Assembly: GCF_011397635.1 (NCBI RefSeq)
Contig: NC_064769.1
Coordinates: forward strand, 14,525,207 to 14,589,206
DNA from: Epinephelus fuscoguttatus
Taxonomy: Eukaryota; Chordata; Actinopteri; Perciformes; Serranidae
Length of the DNA stretch: 64,000 bases
Reading direction: 5' to 3'
Positions within the stretch are counted from its first letter, which is position 1. Each line of letters begins with the position of its first letter. The position numbers were made by a program, and so were the translations under genes. Under the pieces are notes generated by a model. That model had not been told where the DNA came from and made no database searches. It worked only from the letters and a program-made list of their open reading frames with translations. Shown here one piece after another: positions 12,051 to 22,800 of this stretch.

Positions 12051-13005
12051 TTTAAATTCCCATAAGAATAAAAGCACCACCATGTCTCCACTGAAACTAC
12101 ACCCTTTTTCTTATAAAGTATCTATGGACTCTGGGAGCTGGGCAGCTAAAAGCATAATTATTTCATGCCTTTAAAGTACAGACAACAGATTATAATTACT
12201 ACTTGCTAACTAAATCAGAATCATTGGACCACCTAAATTATTGGAAACTGACCTGCCATCTATGTCATTAGGGATTAGCTTGTGTTCACTGCTTATGAGA
12301 TGAGTAATTTGGCTAATGAGAGGCAGAGTCACATTTAATCACTGTCATGGCAGGGTGAGATAATTGACCACTCATAATTTTACATAAAAGCCAAGAAAGG
12401 TCTGTCTGTCCTCGTTAGATTGTTTTGGTCACTGACAACAGTGCATTGTTGCTCTGCCAGAATAGTTAGAGGGGCATTAATGTTGCCAGAAATGTGACCC
12501 TCGATGTCACGGGTGCTCTGTCAACACATGTTTATATCAGATTTTACTTTGTCATATAGTGTTTCAATGGAAAACAGATAAAACATATTTTGTTGTATCT
12601 GTTTTAATCATGCAGGCTGAACTCCAAGCTGCAACTTTTGCATGTCTTTTTTGTTTATTTGCTTCTTTGCACCTAATGGAAGTAGGTGAATAAGAGCTCT
12701 GTCTGCTTAATGTTTCTCACACAAAGTGTAACGTAAGGACTTTGTTTCAACAAGGTTACAGTAACCTTCAGAAAATTAGTTGTTAGAGTGTTTGCTTAGA
12801 TTACTTCTATGGAGAAATAAAAACTTTTACAAGAGAAACAGAATTGTGTTTAATGAAATATTCACTGTTTGCTTCTATTTTCATTTTTCTTTTCTGAGCT
12901 GTACAGACAAGAGTGAAATAAACATTTAATAATTTTTTCCTTGCATACTAAATCACTATCTAAAGTTAATTATAACTCCAGTGTGTGCTTGGGGGGCTTG
13001 TTTAA

Positions 13006-13675
13006 AGGGGACCTGTTATACTTTTCCTTATTTTCTGTGACATATATAGTATTACAGTGTCTGAAGTTTATATTAAACATGGCCAAAGTTTCAAATAATG
13101 AAGGAGACATATGTCAAGTAATCATTGTAAGCAATAACCTCAGGCTTCAGACAAAGCTGAATACTGTTTCCAATGTTTCTTTTCTACTTTTGCAACAAGA
13201 TGTCATCAGCTTGTGACATATCCAGGCACACTGCTACATGTAGCTACATGCTAACATTAGAGAAACTTGAAATGTTGTTTACAGGTGTTGTAATTTTTTC
13301 CCCATTTTTTGGATCATATTCCTGCTGGAACATGTCAGGTTGTAAGGATTTTGGTTTAGAAGCTTTTACTGGCGATTCTTCAACAGTATAAAGTTCCACT
13401 ATTCTTTGTTACAGTCATTCCTCACCTGCAGAGATGCTGGGGTAAGATACACCCGGAAACGCTGACCAATCAGAGCAGACTGGGCTTTTTAGGGAGGGGG
13501 GCTTAAAGAGAGAGGCAGTAAAATGGAGCGTCTCGGACAGAGGGTGAATACAGATAATCCAGCACATAAAGTATGAGGAAATTTAAGTGTTTTTGAACAT
13601 TGAAACATGTAAACATGTTCTAGTAAAACTGCAAATACTAACCCTAACCTAAAAATGATCCTGATAGGCCCCTTT
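13006..13675. mobile_element. TTAA-flanked MITE, family D
   Basis: TTAA at 13002-13005 precedes AGGGGACCTGTTATACTTTT. The other end reads TGATCCTGATAGGCCCCTTT next to TTAA at 13676-13679, giving imperfect inverted ends of about 20 bases. The interior (for example GACCAATCAGAGCAGACTGG) is familiar as a high-copy percomorph repeat. No transposase is encoded. Confidence 0.65.
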
Positions 13676-13679
13676 TTAA

Positions 13680-15228
13680 AGTTTCTCATTATTTCTCTCT
13701 GGCCAGATTAAAAAACGTCCCATAATTAAATGTCTGTAACACCAACAAGTCAACATCTTCATCTGTAGAGTAGCCCATCGCTGAAACAGCCTGTAAATAT
13801 AGATATTGAGTGTTAAATGTTCAAGAACAGCACATGTCTGCAATATCAGGTAACTGACTTTGTACTTGCGGGGGGACAACATTTAAAAATAGACTCACAC
13901 CCCGAGACCACCGGCTCTAGCCCTGAGCTCATACTGAAGTCCTACATCATATGTCTATATCCTCGACCACACGGCTATGACAAGGGTACGTACTGCATGC
14001 ATGACGAAAATCCCCCTCGCAGGGTGAGACAACTGCTTTAATGCCTCAAGTAATGATACTTTGATCATGCGTGGTGATTCAGCTGTGACGTTGACGTTTG
14101 TTGACGTTGTTTGTGGTTTTCTTTGGGAATGGTAGATGTTGTCAGTACACTGCTTTGTACTGGACTGCTGATAGGTGGACACACACTGTGTTGTGCTGCA
14201 TGACACACATAACACACTTTGTCAAGAATCGAAAGTAATTCCTCAAATTGATTTGTAAGTGTAATGAATTTTAGTAAATATTTGTCTAGTTTTCTGTTCA
14301 TGCGTAGCTGTCAGTGTTGAGAAAGTCTTATATTTTGAGGCAGCTTGTTTAATTGTTTTTTAAAACTGTGTTCCTGATCTACTTGAGCATACATCTGTCA
14401 AGCAAGTCCTCCACATACAGACGCTTTAAAGACGCAGCAGGCTCTTGGGGGGGGGGGGGGTAGTGTGACCGAGGATTGATCTATTTTGGCACAGACATTC
14501 AATATGAAATCCAGTTACACTTTCTTGCTTTCAGTCACGCAGGTGCTGACAGCTTTATTGTTTTTTAATGTCAGTGGAGATCGAGTCACATCTAATGTAC
14601 TAATCAACAATACCAACAACACTGATTTCTGATTCGTTTAAACCCTTCAGTGTGACTCTAAAAGTAGATTACAACTCAGGTGTATGGACTATTAATATGC
14701 AGGCCATAATCAAATCTAAATATAGAGCCAGTGTGCTGCATGTGACTGTGGCGTAGCAAACAAATTGGATTAATTAATGGGGAAACAATATTTCAACTCA
14801 TTTTGTCAGGATTTTAATATGTTTTGCAGCTTCAAAAAATTGAATTTTCTTCATATATTCAAGGTGTTTGTCAACAGACTTACTAAACATAGCATCTGTA
14901 AACATAGGAAACATATCAGGCCCGAGCTCTCTCCTAGGTGTCCTTCACTGCAGCAGGAATGTCACAAATGCAGGTCATGGGTGAAGATGTGCTGGTATTT
15001 TTCCAGTGTCTGTGCCACCAGTTCCCCTCCTGCAATCTTGTATATCAGGGTGCATGTTTTGAAGCCTCCCCCTTCAACACTTCATATTAGGCCTATGCAT
15101 GTATGTCAGGTGCCCTGTAGTGGGCAGCACTACAGGCAACAACACCACCACACCACTGCGACACGTTGTGATTTTAAGACACAGTAATGGCAGCAGCAAT
15201 CTAAAAGGAGAATAAGGGGAAACACATG
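13680..15228. other. Intergenic DNA without a recognised gene
   Basis: The stretch contains an uninterrupted G run of about 12-13 bases at 14448-14460 and several short frames, the longest 136 codons at 14777-15187. None shows a domain, a plausible splice context or sustained coding composition. Confidence 0.45.
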
Positions 15229-15232
15229 TTAA

Positions 15233-15503
15233 AGCTTCAGTGTGGTGGATTTAGGGGGGTATATTATTCATGACTACATCTTCATTAGTGTATAATCACC
15301 TAAAACTAAGAATGGATGTGTTTTTGTTATCTTACTATCAGCTGGTATCTTCATATGGAGCAGGTTGTCTTCAGTGAAGTCCACCGTGTTGTTTCTACAG
15401 TAGCCCTGAATGGACAAACCAAACACTGGCTCTAAATAGGGCCATTCACGATTTCCACCATCAGTCACCATTGTTATCCTTCATGCTTGGTACACGGGGA
15501 CCT
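15233..15503 (+). mobile_element. TTAA-ended MITE, family A copy 1
   Basis: TTAA at 15229-15232 is followed by AGCTTCAGTGTGGTGGATTTA. The body carries CCAAACACTGGCTCTAAAT, shared with copies at about 23370, 42002 and 50489. The right end GGGGACCT abuts TTAA at 15504-15507. The right inverted repeat is shortened, so this copy has an internal deletion. Confidence 0.65.
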
Positions 15504-15507
15504 TTAA

Positions 15508-15675
15508 AGGGACAGTTCACAACAAAAACAAATATACATATTTTTCCTCTTACCTGTAGTGATGTTTATAAATGTAGATTGTTTTGGTATGAGTTGTGGA
15601 GTGTTGGAGATATCGGCCATAGAAATGTCTGCCCTCTCTCCAATATAATGGAACTAGATGGCACTCTGCTCTCTC
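15508..15675 (+). mobile_element. Partial fold-back MITE, family B copy 1
   Basis: Starts with AGGGACAGTTCAC directly after TTAA 15504-15507, then CTTACCTGTAGTGATGTTTAT and AATATAATGGAACTAGATGG. These match the left arm of the fuller copies at 26392, 43915 and 59675. The right arm is missing. Confidence 0.7.
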
Positions 15676-16379
15676 TACATAACTCCTCCAATTTAACAAT
15701 ATAATTACTTAAAAATTATGGAAAAACAACTTATTCTAAATGTGTTTTACCAAATTATGAAGTCTGGAGTCTCATTAGTGCTGAGGACTTTAGCAACAAC
15801 AATACCACAGACACCTCCACAGACTGTGGTTTCAGAAATATCAGATATCAGCTTTAATTAAAGCTGCAGATTCTGTGCTGAATGTGTGTATCACTGTAAT
15901 TGCTTTAGAAAAAAAATAATCAGAAGAATCTGAAAAGCAAAAGAAAGTGGTATTAAATCTGAGTGTATTCTTAACATAATTTTTGTATTTGTATATTTTT
16001 CATTATTTTCAATTTAGTACAAATAAAAGACAAGTGGAAACATTCATAGATTTGCAGCCGGTAAACTGAGACTGTTACCTTCCTTACCATATCATGTACT
16101 GCAAAGTTGGACCTTTGAACTAATAAGTAGCACCAGAGATTCTTAACAATTCTCTCAATATGTAACTACTAGCAGCTCAATAGGCTTGTCAACTCAATAT
16201 TGATGTGTTTTCTATATCTGGTAAATATCTAGTAACGACTGATCAGGATTGTGTAAAAGATCATTTACATTTTTTGATGAATCCCACACTGTCTGATGTC
16301 AAAATCCCACATACCAGTATATATTATAATATATTGATAATATAGATCAGGCATATTTTGTTGCCCCCTCAGTTGTGCA

Positions 16380-16490
16380 AGAGAGTAGAAATCCGAGTGT
16401 AGTGTGCATCTGGCAAAAACACAACCGCCTCACACCACACAGTTTTATCAGCTACGAAGTAACGACAACAGGCAGGTTTCCTGTTGATAA
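16380..16490 (+). promoter_or_regulatory. Candidate 5' untranslated first exon of alpk2
   Basis: A strong donor (GATAAG|GTATGT) at 16490/16491 pairs with a good acceptor (TTTACTTTCCAG) ending at 16673, implying a short first intron of about 182 bases before the exon that holds the alpk2 start. No ATG in this exon continues in frame into alpk2, so it would be untranslated. The 5' boundary is a guess. Confidence 0.3.
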
Positions 16491-16862
16491 GGTATGTCAA
16501 GTGTCCTTTAAAAGCTTCTAAAATAGATGCAACATGCCAGTTGAAGGGGCATCTTCTGCGAGTAGGATAAACAGCCAGAAAGAGATCTTGGGCCTCCCTT
16601 TAAATATTTCAGATTGAGGAGGTAAATATACACGTGAGCATCAGATTATTTGACTGCCTGATTTTACTTTCCAGGTACCGAATCAAAGGATCTAAGTATA
16701 CCGTTGGACTCAGGGGAGGAAATGACACCAGAAAAGCCAGGCACCAACAGTCTATATGCAGAACTTTTTGCCGTTTGTCACAAAACTTGGCCCAAAGTTG
16801 CTGTTTGACAGCTGGAATCTTGCTGCTGACAATCTCCTCGAGCAGCACAACTACAAGTCCCG

Positions 16863-19800
16863 ATGGATCCGTCGCTCCTCTGCACGGATGACCAAACACG
16901 GTCACCACCAGCTCCCACAGACACACAGACTAAGGATTTAGACCCTCTTTCTTTTTTGCACAATCCCACAGAAAACAAGCTGTCTGCATACCAGACAGGA
17001 GCAGAGGCTGTGTCAGATCCGTCAGACCTTAAAGATAAATCCACTGAGCCTTTATCAAATGTTTCCAAATGCCTCTCTCAGGAGAAAAGCGCCATCTCAG
17101 ACAGTTTGAAGCCTTTATCATCCAGCTATAATATCTCAGAGTGTTTGTCACTTTGCTCCGAGCCTGTGCCAGAGGATGATGCTTTCAGGGTTTGTAGCTA
17201 TTTTGGCTCAACAGAACCTGCATTACCTCTTTTACCTCACTTCTCTCATGACCTTATTTCGCCTCTATCTGAATCTTTTTCAGAGTTTCACATTAAACAA
17301 GACCCACAAGAAAATAGTGCACCTCAACCATTTGGGGCGATGTCATCTACTTCTGAGGGTTCGACGGAGTCATCTGTCACTGAGCTCTCCAGCTCTGACC
17401 ACAGTCGAGCCTATTCTCTATTAAGGTCGTTCCCACATCAGTCAGATAGTTTAGAGAGTGATACAGTAATGGCATCTCTGTCAGACCTTTATATCTTTGA
17501 AAATGACACGCAGGACTTCATCCTGAGCTCTAGTGTAGATCCCCAGGAAGGTCAATGTCCTGAATACCAGCCATTATCACAAACACAGGAAAAAAAACCT
17601 GACTGCGATGCACATGTCCCGCTGTATGATTCAGACAATGTGGTGACACTATGTCCTCACAGCTCTATTGACGAACAAACTATGGTGGACTATGAGTCAG
17701 ATGCGGGTCAGCATCCGAGGCCACCTGCTGTGGATGCCTGTGAGGCAGGCTTAATGTCGGTAAATGATGGGAGGCAAGGCAAAGCAGAGGTTGCTGATTC
17801 AACCCCCCGACCACAGAGAAGCGAGAGCCCTGTCGAGCTGTGGGTGGACGCATGCCAGTATCTGGGAGGTGAGGATGCCGAAGACTTGACAGGACATTCT
17901 GTGATGCAAGAAGGGCTCACCGGTGACTTGTCTTTTATCCCACGACAGACACAACTATCAGGTTACAGCTTTGACAGTAGCGAGGGGATTGGCTGGTCCA
18001 GCGATGACACCAGAGGTTGGGGGCCACCAGTTGAGAGGTGGTCATCAGTGGACAGCTGGGCAAGTGCACTGTCCGACTGGACTGGGATCATCACGGCTCC
18101 ACCAGAGGACTTCACAGCTGCCTTCACAGAGATCGGGGCTGAAATAGATGCTCTGACACAGGCACTAGCAGAGGTAAATACTCGTATAGAACCAGAGACG
18201 TCTAAAGAGATAAAGGGTCGAGAGCCAACAGTGCAGGCACAACCGCAGCCACCCATGGGTGTCCAGGATCGGCCTCTAGAGACACAAAACATCCCAGAGG
18301 GCTCCGTCCTCTCTGGGCAGAGCTGCCTCACTTTGTGCCTTGAAGCTGCAGGACATGAGCTCAGAGACACAGAGGGCTCCCAGAGTGTCGAATCCTTGAG
18401 CGGCCAGGCTGAGTGCTCTCCATGCCTCACACGCCAGCACTCATCCACGGGGTCATCTGGTGCTACGGTGGCCCCGTCCTGGAGTGTGGATGTGATCTCT
18501 GGGTCTGCATCCTCTGCTGAGCTTGACCTTTCTCTCTTTGGTGGATTTGACGAGTCAAAAGTTTCCATCAGCACTGAGGAAGATACAATCATACTGAAGA
18601 TAACAGAGGATATAGATTTGGAGGGACAAAATACACCTGGAGGGCTGATAATCGAGAAGGTAAGGTGACTTACTATAGAGGTTGATAATTCAGAAAAGAG
18701 TTTGTCATGTGTCTGCTTTATGTGAGAAGCATGAAGAATGAGTGCATGTTCTAGAATTAAACCTTGGGACTGTGTATTTATTTACATGCATCTTGGACCC
18801 ACACATACAGACACACACACACATGTTCACACACGCTCAAACACACATCACTTTCTCTGAGGTATGTGACAGAGAGAGCAGTGGAAATATTCACCCTTTG
18901 TAACAGAGAGAACAACAGCGATCACCTTCACATCAGTCGCACTGGCCAACACGTAAAACAGTCATGCAATGTGGCAACATGGCCAGAACGTTAACAGATA
19001 TTCCCGCTACTGTCCTTGTCAGCGTTGTCCTTACAGTATTGATAGCCTGTCAGGAGAAGGTACATAGCGGAGAGCGAAATTCACGTATGAGACTCACGAG
19101 TATTGTCGCCTTGCTTTGGATTGGAGCCACTCATTTTGCACCCATGAAGGACTCTCACCCAGGGCTTGATTCTGTATTAATGGATAAGTCCTTTGGCTCC
19201 CATCTCAAAGACTGACAGCTGTGTGTGCTGAAGGAAACAGGGAGTGCATGAGAGGAAAACTTCAGATGGACAGAAATGGCATCTAATAATAGCTGAGAGT
19301 TCAATGATAATAGCATGCATCCGTGGCGTGTCAGGGTGGGAGGTGAGAGGAGAGCACAGCTGAGGACTGAAACACGACCCTCCCTTACTCTCTCTCTCTC
19401 TCTCCCTCTCTCTTTATGTACGCACCCTTTAACACACCCATTCCCACTGCATCTCCTTTAAAAAGCCAAGATCAGAGCGCCAACAGGTCCATGGGCCTGA
19501 GAGACTGCTTTTGATTGGCTTAGGTGCGCAAGGCATAGCTGGAGCTGCTGTCTATAACAGCGACAGTGTAGGTTTCAGTTGCGTGCAGGACATATGGACT
19601 GTGGGATCAGATATAGAGCCATGGTATTTCATATACGTCTGCTCTGTGGCTCTATAGAAAGGTATGTGTTGAATGCATCTAAATGTTACAGCATGTTTTT
19701 GTAACCCTCTAAGTGCATTATCTGCCTTTAAAATAATTACCTGTTTAGCTATACTGATGCCAGGATTAATATATACTATCAGTGGAGTCTGTCAGTCTTA

Positions 19801-22800
19801 TACTCAAATGTATCATGATCTATTAAATATATTTAAGCCTATAATTACCTGACATTTGTGTCATTATTTGTCTATTTTTATCATCAGCCCTTTGGAGATG
19901 AAGTGTGTGAAGTGACAGGTGAACACAGCGTCCATCAGCCAAGCTCCGTTGCCGAGCAGGAAGCCAAAAGGAGCACGAGGCCAGCCGAGGTCGATTGTAA
20001 AGGAACCGAACCATCAACAGATCTTAATTTCTTCATTGCACATGCTGTGATAAGCTCACACGTGCCAGCTGTGCCCACACAACCTGTCCCGAACTTCAAT
20101 GTCCACACACACGTGTCGTCTGACACTTTACCAGACCTTGATGGAGCATGTCAGGTGGAGCCACAGTGGGAGAGTCCCAAGTTTATTATGCCCTTAGCTC
20201 CTCTCAGTATCGGCTCCTCCCTAGTCTGTCGGACAAGCTGCAGTTTGGAAGGAGAGCAAACTTGTGCCAAAAGGCCTCTCAATGACAACAGTTGTGATCA
20301 CACACAACCCTGCGCTCTCTCGCCAACTTCGAATGGGATTACTGAGGAAACATCTTTGGAAGGTGATGAGGTGATTCATAAAAAGGAAAATACAATAGAC
20401 TCTGCTGAGAAATCTTCACCAGAGAAACAACCGGGCTTGGTTACTGCAAGAAAAACAATACTCGAGGAGATTCATGACCTCAGTAGAGAACTATCAAACT
20501 TGGCTGATTTCCCTGCAGATCATTTCGTCGTCTCAGAGGAGAGCCGTGTTGCGGTCATCACTTTAGAATTAAATGACCCATTTGTTTCCAGGGTTGCAAA
20601 ACCCATCTCCATAGCCATACAGCCTGAGTTGAATCAGAAAACAGCTGAAAATATGCCACACAAAACCCACAAGTCCAGCTCAGAGAGCAAGGCACGCTCC
20701 AAAAAGGACAAATCAACTTGTCATCACTATGGTGCACAAGTTTCCAAGAAACAGGAGAATCTATCTCCCCATGTCTCGGCCCAGCAGGTCTGCAAACAGC
20801 AAGAAACTCATCCTCTTATCGAGGAAATTCACACCAGTGAGAACACTCCAGTTGCATTTGAGGACAAGGAGGCTAAACTGGTAATTGAGACCAGCGCAGC
20901 AACTGAGAAGGCTCCAAACAAGCCACACGGCAAGAAGAAAAAGAAGCATGCTCCGAATGCAACAGCAGTGAAAAGTGTAGCTGAGCCACTGGTTGAAGTA
21001 GAAAATGGAGCAAAACCAAAGACTGCAAAAGGAAGGATTGATATGTTTGAGGCCAAGCTGGGCATTAAAGCTGGGAAAGCTCAAAAGGACAGTATTAAGT
21101 CAGATGATAAAAAGTCCCAGCAACCAGAGAATAAATCTTTGCAGGGAGAACAACCCCTGCATCATTCAGATCATAAAGACCAACAGCCAAAAAAGTTCAC
21201 CAGTCCTCTAAAAGATGATATCATCAAAAGACGTCGCCTATCAGAGGATAAGTTTGGAAAGATTGTCAGTGCTTTGGAGTCTAAATTACCAAAGCCAGAT
21301 GTTTCTATCCAGGCAAAGGGAGAGGAGCCCAAGGCAGATACAGGGGCAACTCGTAAGAAGCCGTACAGTGAAGTGGTCAAACAAACAATCCCACCCAAGG
21401 AAGGTAAGAGATATAACATTAAACATTTTCTCTGCAAAGCACTCCTCTGTGACACATTCATAATTCCTGCTATTCTACTGCATGATGGTGTGTAAACACC
21501 TCATAATAAAAGCATATGACAATGTCTGCAGAGCCCAAGGTGGTAAAACCTATCCAGGCAGTATCAGTGAGCGGGGACCCCCAGAGTCTGTGCCTATGGT
21601 GTCAGTTCGCAGCTGTCTTCTCCAACCACATAGTCACCTGGCGCAGAGATGGCACTGTCCTGTCTGAGATCAAGAGAAGGTATTTAGATTCACTTTACAG
21701 GAGTTTTACAATGTATTTTTTTTACTTAACCCTCATCTTTACACAATGTTTATAACATTCAGAGCATTAATATAAAAGAAAAACATGTAAAGATAAAGAT
21801 GAGTAATGGCATCCTTAGGAGAGAACGAAGCCATGCTACTTGTGTGTGTAACCAAAGCTTCTCTTGTTGTTGTGTGGGGTCGACTCTGGCAGTGCGTGCA
21901 TGTGAGTCCATGTTTGTATCCCACTGGCTAGCACACTGCACTCAGACTGAGATAACTGTTGATAATGTCATCCCAACCCACACTCTGGTCCCCCTCCCCG
22001 CACATTAACACCATTAGCTTTGTAAGAGGAAAATGTGCTTTGCAATACTTTGCCTGCAGGGATAAAGCGGACCTATGGGTTTAAATTCTGTTTCCTTTAA
22101 AGTGGAAACTTTTCAACTCCACCCCAGTGTTTCAAAATGTTGTTATTGTTGGCGCGGCTGTTACAAAGACCACTGGAACATTTTCCATTGTCCTCAGTGC
22201 CAAGTATCTAACAACAACACAGGACACACTGCAATTTCTCTTTCACAGTTACTTTGGTTGTTTTGCCATTTCCACTACTGGGGATAGAAACTGTAAAGAA
22301 CTTACAGTGATACAGTCAAGAATTACTTCATAACGATAAGTTAAAGCAAAAAAAAAAAAAAAAAAGAGACTATTTTCACGTTAAATCTACATTTTTTTTT
22401 TTTGCCCAGCAGCGATTGTGTAACCTGCACCTTCTACATAGCCTATACCTGTCTACAGCTACCTTTGCTTGCATAATACTCGAGTCGATTGACATTCGTC
22501 AAGAGGAGCAATCAACACAGTCAAATTCGAGCAGACACAATTCATATATTTGGCTTAGAAAGGATCCTGGATTGCCATAATGTATATAACCTATTGAAAA
22601 AGATTGTTGTCAGATATAGTGCCAGTAGGTTGTTGTGTAGAGATTAGTGGCTTTGTGTGGTGCATTTTGTGACTCTGGTACCTCTCTCTGAAGCGCAGGG
22701 GACGAGAGCAGAGTGTCACTGACCATCTCCAACGCTTCCCACAAAGACTTGGGCAAGTACCAGTGTCAGCTCACCAGTCTGAATGGATCAGTCTCCCTGG

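Noticed and set aside
14777..15187. 136-codon plus-strand frame
   Set aside because: No recognisable motif, composition shifts along its length, and it ends in repeat DNA.
16806..16829. Two in-frame TGA codons before alpk2 as recoded (selenocysteine) sites
   Set aside because: Alpha-kinases are not selenoproteins and no recoding element is seen; a later ATG start is simpler.
17963..18592. 209-codon antisense frame
   Set aside because: Shadow of the large alpk2 exon.
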